Below are positions 35,765-44,886 of a stretch of DNA of 64,000 bases, in pieces; the stretch's first letter is position 1, and every line of letters starts with the position of its first letter. Source of the stretch: Bacteroidota bacterium (lineage in GTDB: Bacteria > Bacteroidota > Bacteroidia > NS11-12g > UBA955). The stretch covers positions 1 to 64,000 of the forward strand of contig JAUXOK010000021.1 in NCBI GenBank assembly GCA_030682255.1, read 5' to 3'. The notes under the pieces were generated by a model. That model saw nothing but the letters and a program-made list of their open reading frames with translations. It was not told where the DNA came from and made no database searches. Made by a program: the position numbers and the translations under genes.

Positions 35765-37552
35765 CTACTCACAGAACTTCTTTACAAAACTGTCCCACTC
35801 TTCGTCTGGCACATATTGTAATTTGGGCGATTTCCAATTACCACTGAAAAAAGATTTCTTTAATTCGCTTCCATAGCCCATCCAAGCATAGCGTTTTCCA
35901 TCTTTTAATACATAACATAAAAACACATGTTGTTTGTAGTTTTTTCTGTCTTTTTTAGCAATGTTAGGCTCTAGAATTGAGTGTTTACCTTTGTTTGCAA
36001 TGAATTTAGCATTTTCTGTTTGATTGTTTTCTTTTTCGCCATAAACCACCATCACATTGTTGAATTTTTTGGCTTTAATTTTTATGTTTTTACCCGATGC
36101 AACAACAGGTTCTTCTTCATCTTCAGATTCTGTTTTAGCTTTTGATTTAGAACCGCTTGGTGTCAATTCAACCAAAGTATAAAACCCTGTAAATGGCACA
36201 TCAAAGGTTAGATATTCACAATTGATAAGCCCTTTGCACGTGTCAGCATAAATTACTTTTTTATTCCAACTTAAAAAATTATCCATTCTGGTTTCAGCAG
36301 GGATGATAGCATATTTTTTATCTTTTTGAAACTTGATTTGATTTTTTGGTATCATTAACAAAACTGAATTCTTTTTTACCATTAATTGATCAACATCTTC
36401 TTTGTTTTGAGGTATATTAATGTCAATAAATCTTAATACTTCTCTCGTAAATTTGGGCACCTGAGGCACATTGCCAACACCAGGATATAAGAAAACATTA
36501 CAAAAATTAAGATATTCTGTTGGTTTAAGGTTGTCTAAAATTTCGATGTTAACTTTGGTAGGGTCTAGTTTCTTAAAACAACCATCGTTTAATAAAAAGC
36601 CGCCTTTTGATGCACCAAGCTTTATAAATTCATCATTTGCTTTAGGAGATAAAACACCTCCAAAAGGTTCAGCAGAACAATAACAAGCTGGTTTTTGCAT
36701 GCCTGCACACAGCATCGTGTTTACATCATTAGTTTGAAAAGATTGAACATTACAATCTTCGCCATTTTGACCAGCTTTATTTCCCACGTTTAAAACTCTA
36801 TCTGTAGTAGCTTTAAAGGTGATATTTTTAGCCTTGTCTTCAACACCTTTATAAACTACATAGTTCATTTGTTCATTAATTAAAGGTAATTCGATAGTGA
36901 TTGGCTTGATGCTTTTAACTGGTTTATTTTTAAACATAGCCACCAATCTAACGGCACCATTGCTTAAAATCTGTTGACCATCTTGGTCCTTAAACTGTAT
37001 TTTATATTTTTTTACATCTTCGGCTGTACCAATGTATTCCAATTTAAAAGTTAATTCATTGTTATTAAAATTGTCGAACGAATTGGCTTTTATATAAGCT
37101 GCAATACAACCCAATCTAATAACAGTGTCTCTATCTGGTTTTGGAAAAAACAATACAATATCTACCCTTCTTTGTTCTTCGAGGGTTAAGGATTTGTCTG
37201 AATTATTATCACCTAAACTGGCTGTAGTAATTAATTTTTTATAAGCTTGTAAGCCTTTGCTAAGAATATAGCCCGAAACTGTGTCTGTTCTATTGTCAGA
37301 CAAAATCTGATTGGCTTCTGCATTGCCTGTTGTGTCGGCATAACCACTGATTTGAATACGTCTGATTATGGGTTGTTTTTTGATTAAAGCTACCACACTG
37401 TCTAAAGTTTTGTAATCGTTGGGTTTTATTTTAGATTGATTAACATCAAAATAAACACTGAATTTTTTAGAAGATTGAGCATTGCCATTGTTGACAAAGA
37501 TAAAAGACAAGAATAGGAATAGATATCCTAAATTTTTTATAACTGATTGCAT
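35765..37552 (-). CDS. Exported protein with N-terminal OmpA-like domain
   Basis: About 595 residues. The signal peptide (MQSVIKNLGYLFLFLSFIFV... to NAQ) is followed directly by an OmpA-C-type peptidoglycan-binding domain (about residues 28-150: FSVYFDVNQSKIKPNDYKTL, IQISGYADTTGNAEANQILS, RRVDIVLFF). This is unusual, since the domain normally ends the protein. A long unassigned region of about 440 residues follows, with an acidic linker (SEDEEEP) near residue 465. It may tie a surface structure to the wall. The start at ATG 37552 is supported by a -7 element 9 nt upstream. Confidence 0.8.
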   Translation of the reverse strand: MQSVIKNLGYLFLFLSFIFVNNGNAQSSKKFSVYFDVNQSKIKPNDYKTLDSVVALIKKQPIIRRIQISGYADTTGNAEANQILSDNRTDTVSGYILSKGLQAYKKLITTASLGDNNSDKSLTLEEQRRVDIVLFFPKPDRDTVIRLGCIAAYIKANSFDNFNNNELTFKLEYIGTAEDVKKYKIQFKDQDGQQILSNGAVRLVAMFKNKPVKSIKPITIELPLINEQMNYVVYKGVEDKAKNITFKATTDRVLNVGNKAGQNGEDCNVQSFQTNDVNTMLCAGMQKPACYCSAEPFGGVLSPKANDEFIKLGASKGGFLLNDGCFKKLDPTKVNIEILDNLKPTEYLNFCNVFLYPGVGNVPQVPKFTREVLRFIDINIPQNKEDVDQLMVKKNSVLLMIPKNQIKFQKDKKYAIIPAETRMDNFLSWNKKVIYADTCKGLINCEYLTFDVPFTGFYTLVELTPSGSKSKAKTESEDEEEPVVASGKNIKIKAKKFNNVMVVYGEKENNQTENAKFIANKGKHSILEPNIAKKDRKNYKQHVFLCYVLKDGKRYAWMGYGSELKKSFFSGNWKSPKLQYVPDEEWDSFVKKFCE

Positions 37553-37561
37553 AATTGGCGG

Positions 37562-37569
37562 CAAATTTA
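37562..37569 (-). promoter_or_regulatory. Promoter -7 element of the OmpA-domain gene
   Basis: TAAATTTG on the minus strand, an exact match, lies 9 nt before ATG 37552. Confidence 0.5.
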
Positions 37570-37727
37570 AGGGCAAATGATGTTAAATTATTGGTATCAA
37601 AATCTTATTTTAATAACATTGTGTGAAGTTTAAACAAAATGTGTATAGTTTTTGGATGGTTAATAGTTAAGAGTTATTGGATAGTGGAAAATATTTTCCC
37701 TTAAATATCTATTTCAGAAACAAGATA

Positions 37728-39875
37728 CTATTTTCTTCTAAACATTTTGGCAATGGTTTTTCCAATTTCATCTAGTTTTTCGAGTGGTTCAATAAAAGTA
37801 GGGTTTTTAAAATCAATTTCTGTTGAATCTGACACACCTGCTTGCATTGGGAATATCAAAATATAACTGGTGTTCATAAAATACTTATTTAAATAAGAAG
37901 GGATTTTACTCATATTTTGATGATATGATGGTTTATCTTTTCTACTTAAAACAATGATAAGATTATCATCTTTGTTAAACTCTCTCGCTAAAATTAAAAA
38001 ATCATCCCAATCATTAAATACTTCGAATACGCAATCAATTGGGTGTTTGGTTTGAATTTCTTTTATCACTGAAAGCGTCTCTGTATTTGCATAAAATAAA
38101 AGTTTTGCACCAGAATTTCTTGCAATATTCCACACTTTAATTAACCAAAAAGGAAATCCAATTTCATTTTCTGCATTTTCTGGAACAATAATAATGTGTC
38201 TTTTAATGGTTCCAAATGGTTGTATGGGTTTATAAATTAAAGTTGTTGTATTGCATTTTGTTAAAATACCCTCTGTTAAATGACCCAAAAAATTGGATGA
38301 TATGCCTTTGGAATTATGAAGTCCTAGAATTAAATCTGTTATTTTATTTTCTTTGGCAACACTTGTAATGCCATTAACAATGTTTAAATCGTATCTAAGC
38401 AATTCGTGTAGATAATTGTCTGTTGCTGAAGCTGTAATGGCTGCTTTGCTCAAAATTTTCTTAGCTAACTTGTCTGTCGAACCATCCGTAGTATTATTGT
38501 CAACAATACTTAATGCATACAAACCGTCTTTGTTTTTCTTCGATTTAATAGTAACACCTAAATTAACCAACTCGTCAGTTGTTTCTATATTGTTTATTGG
38601 AATAAGAATTTTTTCTTCGCTTTCTTCTTCGTCTGATGTTGAGTCTGTGCTTTCTAATAGTGCAATATTTTTAGCTCCTTTTTGTGCAACAAACGAAGCA
38701 ATGGTACAAGTGAATAATATCATCAGAATTGTTCCGTTTAAAACGCTTTCATTCAAGAGACGAATTGGTTCTCCAGTTGTTGTTTCGCCAATGATAATGT
38801 TATAACCCACCAAAACAGCAGCCAATGTAGCCGCAGCTTGAGCATTGCTTAAACCAAAAATCAATCTTCTTTCATCTGCTGAATATTTAAAGGTTTTTTG
38901 TGTTATCCAAGCCGCCAAAAACTTTGCTGTTGTTGCAATAAAAATCATTACAGCTGCAACCTTTATGGTTTCTATATCTTTAAAAAACACGCGATAATCT
39001 ATCAGCATACCAACACCAATTAAGAAAAAAGGAATAAATATAGCGTTACCAACAAATTCTATGCGGTTCATCAATGGTGATGTGTGTGGTATTAATCTAT
39101 TGAGGGCTAAACCAGATAAGAAAGCACCAATAATGGCTTCGATGCCTGCCAATTCAGCTAAAACTGCACCCAAATAAACCATTACCAATACAAAAATATA
39201 TTGCGAAACATTGTCATCAAAACGCTTAAAAAACCACCTGCCGATCATCGGGAAAATAAACATCACTATCAATCCAAATACGATAATTGAAACCGATAAT
39301 CTTACCCAAAATTCGGTGTTAACCTCTCCTGTTGTCATGCCAACAATTACAGCTAATACCAAAAGGGCCAAGGTGTCTGTAATCAAAGTGCCGCCCACTG
39401 TAATATTCACCGCTTTGTTTTTGGTAACACCTAATTTACTAATCAAGGGGTAAGCAATCAAGGTGTGTGAAGCAAACATACTAGCCAACAATACTGATGT
39501 TGGAATCGAAAACTCCAATAAATAAATCCCGCCTAATATTCCCATAATCATTGGAATAACAAAAGTATATAAACCAAACACCAAGCTTTTTTGACTATTT
39601 TTCTTAAAATCAGCCAAATCTATTTCTAAACCAGCTAGAAACATGATGTATAATAATCCTGCTGTTCCAGATAAAATAATACTACTGTCTCTTGCCATCA
39701 AATTAACACCATTTGGGCCTATAATAGCACCGGCAATAATCAAACCTAGCAAATGAGGAATTTTTATTTTGTTGAGTAAAATTGGCGCAAATAAAATAAT
39801 AATCAGTATAAGTAGAAACTTTAACACAGGGTTGGTTAAAGGCAAGGTAGTTTCAAAGATGTTTAGTAATATCAT
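37728..39875 (-). CDS. CPA2-family cation/proton antiporter with universal-stress-like domain
   Basis: A 715-residue membrane protein. The first 400 residues hold about 12-13 membrane helices of the Na+/H+ exchanger fold, including LLGLIIAGAIIGPNGVNLMA and LAGIEAIIGAFLSGLALNRLIP. The C-terminal cytoplasmic part (about residues 430-715) has a UspA-like arrangement (ILIPINNI, then a repeat from about residue 560). It exchanges K+ or Na+ for H+ across the inner membrane and serves pH or ion balance. There is no RCK/TrkA-N domain as in KefB or KefC. Confidence 0.9.
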   Translation of the reverse strand: MILLNIFETTLPLTNPVLKFLLILIIILFAPILLNKIKIPHLLGLIIAGAIIGPNGVNLMARDSSIILSGTAGLLYIMFLAGLEIDLADFKKNSQKSLVFGLYTFVIPMIMGILGGIYLLEFSIPTSVLLASMFASHTLIAYPLISKLGVTKNKAVNITVGGTLITDTLALLVLAVIVGMTTGEVNTEFWVRLSVSIIVFGLIVMFIFPMIGRWFFKRFDDNVSQYIFVLVMVYLGAVLAELAGIEAIIGAFLSGLALNRLIPHTSPLMNRIEFVGNAIFIPFFLIGVGMLIDYRVFFKDIETIKVAAVMIFIATTAKFLAAWITQKTFKYSADERRLIFGLSNAQAAATLAAVLVGYNIIIGETTTGEPIRLLNESVLNGTILMILFTCTIASFVAQKGAKNIALLESTDSTSDEEESEEKILIPINNIETTDELVNLGVTIKSKKNKDGLYALSIVDNNTTDGSTDKLAKKILSKAAITASATDNYLHELLRYDLNIVNGITSVAKENKITDLILGLHNSKGISSNFLGHLTEGILTKCNTTTLIYKPIQPFGTIKRHIIIVPENAENEIGFPFWLIKVWNIARNSGAKLLFYANTETLSVIKEIQTKHPIDCVFEVFNDWDDFLILAREFNKDDNLIIVLSRKDKPSYHQNMSKIPSYLNKYFMNTSYILIFPMQAGVSDSTEIDFKNPTFIEPLEKLDEIGKTIAKMFRRK

Positions 39876-40006
39876 TTTATAAAATTTATAGAGCTAACAT
39901 TTTGTTTTTTAAAGTAATAGAATCACTGTTTTTGATACTTAATTTAATATAAAACATCGCAAAAATAACCTTTTTATTGGGCGTTTCCTATTCTTAACAA
40001 AAACTT

Positions 40007-40014
40007 TATATTTG
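40007..40014 (+). promoter_or_regulatory. Promoter -7 element of the 40.1-kb gene
   Basis: TATATTTG, exact match. The word TTTATATTTGCGAT around it recurs before the RAYT gene at 40793. Confidence 0.4.
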
Positions 40015-40105
40015 CGATAAGAAGTGTAATGATAAGATGAATTTTATGGAGGTAGGTGGTCACCACTGCATAAAGCTTGGCTTGAGAAAAATCACAGTAA
40101 TAAAA

Positions 40106-40702
40106 ATGAAAATACAAATATTAAAACTAACGAGTCTACTACTTATTTTTAATAGTATGTATAACCTTGAGGTTTTTTCCCAAAACAAAAAAATGTATTT
40201 TTTTGAAATAGACTCTTCATCAAAAATAAATGAGAATTTAATAATAAGTTTTGAATTAGATTCCAATTGTGTGGAGAAAATAGCCTTTGGGAAAAATAAA
40301 TTTTATTTTGAAGACTCGACACATACATATTTAATTAGCATATTTAATAAGGAATTTTTCATTGAAGAGTATTTTTATGAAATAAAAAACAAGAAAAAAA
40401 TATTAGCATTGACTGATGAGAAATTATTTAAAGAGTTTGTTAAAAGAGCCATAAATATTTACGACACTTCAGATTTAAAGCCTATAGTATATGTTAATTA
40501 TCAAGAACAAATTTTTTATTCTGTACATTCTTACAATGATACTATAATTTATTCTTCACCTGCTATTAAAATATCCCTAGATTCAAAATTTTTGTCTACA
40601 GTTCTAATCAGAAAAAAACATGCACCAATTGGTGATGTAAATAAATCAAATCAAACTATAGATATTTTAAAATCAGTAACCATAAAAAGAAAAGAAGATT
40701 AA
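40106..40702 (+). CDS. Exported protein of unknown function
   Basis: About 198 residues from ATG 40106, which gives a signal peptide (MKIQILKLTSLLLIFNSMYNLEVFSQ). The frame is open to an ATG at 40037, which would add a hydrophilic stretch in front of the signal and is thus unlikely. The mature part is rich in Lys, Ile and Asn, with no recognised domain and no sorting tail. It is located just before the RAYT gene and its base composition is AT-rich even for this genome, so it may be accessory DNA. Confidence 0.55.
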   Translation: MKIQILKLTSLLLIFNSMYNLEVFSQNKKMYFFEIDSSSKINENLIISFELDSNCVEKIAFGKNKFYFEDSTHTYLISIFNKEFFIEEYFYEIKNKKKILALTDEKLFKEFVKRAINIYDTSDLKPIVYVNYQEQIFYSVHSYNDTIIYSSPAIKISLDSKFLSTVLIRKKHAPIGDVNKSNQTIDILKSVTIKRKED

Positions 40703-40793
40703 ATTCTCTTGTATGTATACAGCATTGAATGTGTCTCGGTTAAACCGAAACTTCTAAAAAACATTCTATTAGTTCGTGTATCACCAAAATGTT

Positions 40794-40801
40794 TATATTT
40801 G
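40794..40801 (+). promoter_or_regulatory. Promoter -7 element of the RAYT gene
   Basis: TATATTTG lies 20 nt before ATG 40822 and downstream of an in-frame ATG at 40789, which decides the start in favour of 40822. Confidence 0.5.
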
Positions 40802-40821
40802 CGATTGGATTCTTTATAATA

Positions 40822-41343
40822 ATGAGTTTCAACCCCTCTATACACCATAGAAAATCAATAAGACTAAAAGATTACGATTATTCTAAATCAGGTTTATATT
40901 TTATAACCATTTGTTGCAAAGATAATGCCTGTATTTTCGGTGAGATTTATAACGGTGATATGAATTTGAACAACCTTGGAAACATTGCTAAAAATTGCTG
41001 GTTACAAATTCCAGATCATTTTCCGAACGCCTTTCTACATGAATTTATTATCATGCCAAACCATGTTCATGGAATTATTGAATTGATAAATTTGGATGTT
41101 ACAATATCAGAAACAAATAATGTAAATAAATTTCAAAATATGATTCCAAAATCTATTGGTTCTATTGTGAAAGGATTTAAAATAGGCGTTACAAAATGGG
41201 CAAGAACCAATTCAAATATTGAAACTGTTTGGCATCGAAATTATTACGAAAACATTATTAAAAACCAAATTTCATATCAAAACATATCATCTTACGTTGT
41301 CAACAATCCAAAAAAATGGCACGATGATAAATTTTTTAAATAA
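40822..41343 (+). mobile_element. REP-associated tyrosine transposase (RAYT, Y1-type HUH)
   Basis: A 173-residue protein of the Y1_Tnp/TnpA-REP family. The start HHRKSIRLKDYDYSKSGLYFITICC, the HUH metal motif in MPNHVHGIIEL (about residues 80-90) and the catalytic Tyr in VWHRNYYENIIKN (about residue 143) are all present, so it should be active as a single-strand DNA endonuclease. RAYTs are domesticated transposases that act on REP palindromes. Palindromic repeats begin 6 bp after its stop codon, as expected for an enzyme with its own substrate. Confidence 0.9.
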
Positions 41344-41349
41344 TGGGTT

Positions 41350-41377
41350 GTTTGGGCAGAAAATTTTCTGCCCAAAC
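41350..41377. repeat. Perfect 28-bp palindrome (REP-like unit)
   Basis: Each 14-bp arm reads GTTTGGGCAGAAAA in its own direction, meeting at the centre without a loop. The core GGGCAGAAAATTTTCTGC is shared with the array at 41400. It also lies where a RAYT terminator would be. Confidence 0.8.
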
Positions 41378-41399
41378 GTTTTTCGGTATATGTGGGATT

Positions 41400-41493
41400 G
41401 GGGCAGAAAATTTTCTGCATTATAACCATTTTATTGGGGCAGGATATATTCTGCATTATAACCATTTTATTGGGGCAGAAAATATTCTGCCCC
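41400..41493. repeat. Array of three 36-bp REP-like palindromic repeats
   Basis: Units start at 41400, 41436 and 41472, a strict 36-bp period. Each begins GGGGCAG, continues to a TTCTGC arm and, in units 1 and 2, ends with the identical tail ATTATAACCATTTTATT. Unit 3 closes as a near-perfect palindrome ending TTCTGCCCC. The repeats are likely recognition sites of the adjacent RAYT. There are no unique spacers, so this is not a CRISPR. Confidence 0.8.
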
Positions 41494-41500
41494 TACGGTT

Positions 41501-41520
41501 ATGGGTATATCAATACCCAT
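41501..41520. terminator. Hairpin at the end of rarA
   Basis: ATGGGTAT and ATACCCAT form a perfect 8-bp stem with loop ATCA. It overlaps the last codons and stop of rarA. No T run follows, so a terminator role is uncertain; it may be part of the REP region. Confidence 0.35.
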
Positions 41521-42772
41521 ACTTTTCTTTCCAACGTTTTTTTAAAAATGCCCTTAATTCGTTTTCTTTTGCGTTGTTGCCGGGTTGATAATACACCTTA
41601 CCTTGTATGTCTTGGGGTAAAAATTCTTGTTCTATAAAATTGCCTTCAAATTGATGGGCGTATTGATAGTTTTTTCCGTAATCCAATTGTTTCATCAAAC
41701 CGGTTGGTGCGTTTCTTAAATGCAAAGGCACTGGCAAGGCTCCTGTTTGTTTCACATGGTCTAAGGCTTCATTAATGGCTAAATATGAGGCGTTGCTTTT
41801 GGGGCTTGTGGCTAAATAAATGGCACATTGCGACAAAATAATTCTACCTTCTGGCATGCCAATGGTTTGAATAGCTTGCAAAGTGCTATTGGCTAATACC
41901 AAAGCATTGGGGTTGGCGTTGCCGATGTCTTCTGATGCTAATATTAACATTCTGCGGGCTATAAATTCTGCATTTTCGCCACCTTCTATCATCCTGGCTA
42001 AATAATACACCGCAGCATTGGGGTCGCTGCCTCGCATACTTTTTATAAAGGCAGAAATTATATTATAATGCTCCTCTCCTGCCCTATCGTATACAATTTG
42101 TTTGGTTTGCAACACCTTTTTAACACTTTGGTCTGTGATGCTCACGTCTTTTTCTGACGACATGCAGAGCATCTCTAAAATATTGAGTAATTTTCTACCA
42201 TCACCACCGCTGTATTGCAGCAAGGCATTGGTTTCTATCAATTCAATGGATTTGGTTTGCAAAAAAGAGTCTTTTTCTATGGCTTGATGCACCATTTTAA
42301 GCAAATCTTCTTTGTTCAATTCTTTTAAAACATACACCTGACATCTGGAAAGCAAGGCATTGTTGACTTCAAATGATGGATTTTCTGTAGTAGCGCCAAT
42401 CAATAAAATATTTCCTGATTCTACTCCACCTAATAAAGCATCTTGTTGGCTTTTGTTAAAACGATGTATCTCGTCTAAAAACAAAAGAATTTTACCTTTT
42501 TCTTTGGCATCTGAAATAATTTTTCTCACATCTGCAACACCTGCATTGATAGCACTGAGCTGAACAAAGGGTAACTGCAAAGTTTCGCCAATAATTTTTG
42601 CTAATGTGGTTTTGCCCACTCCGGGCGGTCCCCAAAATAACAAACTTGGTATTTGCCCGCTTTCAATAAAATTTCTAAGTGGCGAACCCTCTCCAGTTAA
42701 ATGTTCTTGACCTACAAATTCATTTAAACTTTTGGGTCTAACTCTTTCGGCAAGCGGTTGATTTAAATTCAT
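41510..42772 (-). CDS. rarA: Replication-associated recombination protein A (RarA/MgsA)
   Basis: A clamp-loader-like AAA+ ATPase that acts at stalled forks. Walker A WGPPGVGKTTLAK is near residue 45, Walker B ILLFLDEIHRFNKSQQDALL near residue 95, sensor 1 IGATTENPSFEV near residue 120, with the Arg finger in LLSRCQVYVL. The C-terminal tetramerisation domain (DPNAAVYYLARMIEGGENAEFIARRM, ASEDIGNANP) is complete. ATG 42772 (MNLNQPLAERVRP) matches the family start; an upstream ATG at 42805 would overlap the sirtuin gene. Confidence 0.95.
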   Translation of the reverse strand: MNLNQPLAERVRPKSLNEFVGQEHLTGEGSPLRNFIESGQIPSLLFWGPPGVGKTTLAKIIGETLQLPFVQLSAINAGVADVRKIISDAKEKGKILLFLDEIHRFNKSQQDALLGGVESGNILLIGATTENPSFEVNNALLSRCQVYVLKELNKEDLLKMVHQAIEKDSFLQTKSIELIETNALLQYSGGDGRKLLNILEMLCMSSEKDVSITDQSVKKVLQTKQIVYDRAGEEHYNIISAFIKSMRGSDPNAAVYYLARMIEGGENAEFIARRMLILASEDIGNANPNALVLANSTLQAIQTIGMPEGRIILSQCAIYLATSPKSNASYLAINEALDHVKQTGALPVPLHLRNAPTGLMKQLDYGKNYQYAHQFEGNFIEQEFLPQDIQGKVYYQPGNNAKENELRAFLKKRWKEKYGY

Positions 42773-42794
42773 GGTTTGGTAATGACTTAAAAGG

Positions 42795-43481
42795 CTAATG
42801 TTCATTCAATAATTTATTGACCAACTTGGGTAAAGCATTGGCGGCCGTATCTTTGATTAAATGAATGTTTTTTTGATGGATGTTGTCATGACGGTTGGGG
42901 TCTATTAACACAATTGGGGTATTTGGTTTCACTTCATGAATCAATCCTGCAGCTGGATAAACCTCCAACGAAGTGCCCACTACAATCAACATGTCTGCTT
43001 TTTGGGTTATTTCAACTGCTTTTTCAATCATTGGCACCGATTCACCAAACCAAACGATAAAAGGTCTTAAAATCGTTCCTTTGGGGCATTTTTCGCCATG
43101 TTTGACACTTTTATAACCCACATCGTACAGGTCTGTTTCAAATTTAACACTTCTAAGCTTGGTTAATTCACCATGCAAATGAATAATTTGAGTGCTTCCA
43201 GCTCTTTCGTGAAGATCGTCTACATTTTGGGTAATAATTATAACTTCATGTTTGACTTCTAGAGATTTTAAGGCTAAATGACCCTCGTTGGGTTTTACCA
43301 CTGACAATTGCTCGCGTCTTTGGTTATAAAACAATGTTACCAATTCAGGATTGCGATGCCAAGCTTCTGGTGTTGCCACATCTTCTATTCTGTGATTTTC
43401 CCATAAACCATCTGAGTCTCTGAATGTTTTGATTCCACTTTCAGCACTCATGCCTGCTCCTGTTAATACAACTATTTTCAT
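42795..43481 (-). CDS. cobB: Sir2-family NAD-dependent deacylase (CobB-like, no zinc site)
   Basis: A 228-residue sirtuin: GAGMSAESGIKTFRD at the NAD site, TQNVDDLHERAG, catalytic His103 in HLHGEL and the FIVWFGE segment. Tyr52 and Arg55 (LFYNQRREQ) match the Tyr/Arg pair that binds acidic acyl groups in class III sirtuins, so desuccinylation or demalonylation is likely. Of the four zinc cysteines only Cys132 remains, so structural zinc is absent, a condition I recall from other Bacteroidota sirtuins. It overlaps the upstream glycosyltransferase gene by 4 bp. Confidence 0.9.
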   Translation of the reverse strand: MKIVVLTGAGMSAESGIKTFRDSDGLWENHRIEDVATPEAWHRNPELVTLFYNQRREQLSVVKPNEGHLALKSLEVKHEVIIITQNVDDLHERAGSTQIIHLHGELTKLRSVKFETDLYDVGYKSVKHGEKCPKGTILRPFIVWFGESVPMIEKAVEITQKADMLIVVGTSLEVYPAAGLIHEVKPNTPIVLIDPNRHDNIHQKNIHLIKDTAANALPKLVNKLLNEH

Positions 43482-44497
43482 GGTGCTACTTCACTGAAAA
43501 ATTGGCGTTTTTTTACATAATGTGCTAAGGCAATACTTTCTTTTAAAACCAATTCACTGGAATAAACATTTGTTTGGGTTTTATTTCTTTTTTTATACCA
43601 ATATCTCAATTTGAATATAAAATGTCTGTGTGCTTTTGCTACAGCAAAAAAATCTTTTGTTTTTCCTTGAAACAACCATCTATAAGCCGCTATGTGGTCA
43701 AGTATCAAACGCATGATGATGATTGGAATAAGTTTTTTGGTAGGTAAATTTTTAATCAATAAAATCAAACCATTTCTAAAATTGTAATACGTTTTTCTAG
43801 GATTGGTTTTTTGAAGCGTCCCCCCTCCTACGTGATAAACTTTACTTTCTGGGCAAACCATCACTTTATAACCCAGGTTTTGAATTCGCCAACAGAAATC
43901 TATTTCTTCCATATGGGCAAAAAAATCTTCATCTAAACCCCCAACTTCATGATACAATTTTGCATTCACAAACATAGCTGCTCCTGTAGCCCAAAAAACT
44001 TGTTTTACGTTATCGTATTGACCTTTGTCTTCTTCTAAACTTTCAAAAATTCTACCTCTACAAAATGGAAATCCATATTTATCAATATATCCACCTGAAG
44101 CACCAGCGTATTCAAAAAATGATTTAGATTTATAATCTAATATTTTAGGTTGAATAGCAGCAATATTTTTATCTGATTCTGCTAAATTTACCAAAGGTTG
44201 AAGCCAATTTTCATCCACTTCTACATCACTGTTTAACAACACATAATAATCTGCTTCTACCAGTTTTAAACCTCTGTTATATCCTCCTGTAAAGCCATAA
44301 TTATTTTCTAATTGTATAATTCTAACCCCTTTGAAATTTTCTTTGATATAGTTTACAGAATCATCGGTTGAAGCATTATCAATAACAACAACTTCTAAAT
44401 TTGTATAATTAGTTTGTATAACTTTTATTAAAAATTTCTTTAAAAAATCAACGGTATTGAAATTAAGTATAACAACGGCAACTTTTGGCATCATCAT
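43478..44497 (-). CDS. Family 2 glycosyltransferase
   Basis: A 339-residue GT-A protein: VAVVILNFNTVDFLKKFL, VVIDNASTDDSV, NNYGFTGGYNRGLKLV, a DxD-type LLNSDVEVDENW near residue 95 and the acceptor-side AHMEEIDFCWRIQNLGYKV. It resembles rhamnosyl- or polysaccharide transferases of the GT2 WcaE/RfbF kind. No C-terminal membrane anchor is evident, but a basic and hydrophobic stretch near residues 245-275 may be peripheral. It is overlapped by neighbours on both sides (4 bp each), giving a compact operon. The sugar and acceptor are unknown. Confidence 0.9.
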   Translation of the reverse strand: MMMPKVAVVILNFNTVDFLKKFLIKVIQTNYTNLEVVVIDNASTDDSVNYIKENFKGVRIIQLENNYGFTGGYNRGLKLVEADYYVLLNSDVEVDENWLQPLVNLAESDKNIAAIQPKILDYKSKSFFEYAGASGGYIDKYGFPFCRGRIFESLEEDKGQYDNVKQVFWATGAAMFVNAKLYHEVGGLDEDFFAHMEEIDFCWRIQNLGYKVMVCPESKVYHVGGGTLQKTNPRKTYYNFRNGLILLIKNLPTKKLIPIIIMRLILDHIAAYRWLFQGKTKDFFAVAKAHRHFIFKLRYWYKKRNKTQTNVYSSELVLKESIALAHYVKKRQFFSEVAP

Positions 44498-44880
44498 GGT
44501 GTTTCGGTTGCTGGTTTGGTTATTTCATAAGGTATAAATACAAACTGTCCGCCCAATTCAGTGATTAAAAAAACACAAATATGAGTTTCTGGATTCTTGT
44601 AAGTGGCTTTAAATTTTCCTTCGTTTTTTGCTAATACTATTTTCTTTTCTACAAACTCTTCTAAAGTGCTAGCTTGAATACTAAATGTGGTACCTAATTC
44701 ATCTTTGTCTAAAATCATTTCACCTAGTTTAATTTCTCCTCTATGTGCAACAAAAATTGGAAATTTACTAAATCCTTCTTTGATGATATCTTCGCTTACT
44801 TCTTTAATAGATTCTTTAAATAAATTTAAATCTAAACTCAATAAATTTAATATTTTTTTTAAAAGTTCTTCTTGTGTCAT
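44494..44880 (-). CDS. Conserved hypothetical protein
   Basis: A 128-residue soluble protein without signal peptide. An N-terminal helical part (residues 1-35) is followed by an alpha/beta domain with FPIFVAHRGEIKLGEMIL, TFSIQASTLEEFVEK and CVFLITELGGQFVFIPY. I recall similar short proteins beside pheS or glycosyltransferases in Bacteroidota, but no function. It lies 6 bp after pheS and overlaps the glycosyltransferase start by 4 bp. Confidence 0.75.
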   Translation of the reverse strand: MTQEELLKKILNLLSLDLNLFKESIKEVSEDIIKEGFSKFPIFVAHRGEIKLGEMILDKDELGTTFSIQASTLEEFVEKKIVLAKNEGKFKATYKNPETHICVFLITELGGQFVFIPYEITKPATETP

Positions 44881-44886
44881 ATTCTA

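Noticed and set aside
40037-40105. ATG 40037 as start of the exported protein, and the GGTGGTCACCACTGC word as an operator
   Set aside because: The longer start hides the signal peptide, and the word is not a true inverted repeat over its length.
41400-41493. Regular 36-bp repeats as a possible CRISPR array
   Set aside because: Consecutive units have no unique spacers, the repeat itself fills the whole period and is palindromic, and there are no cas genes. A RAYT gene next door explains it better.
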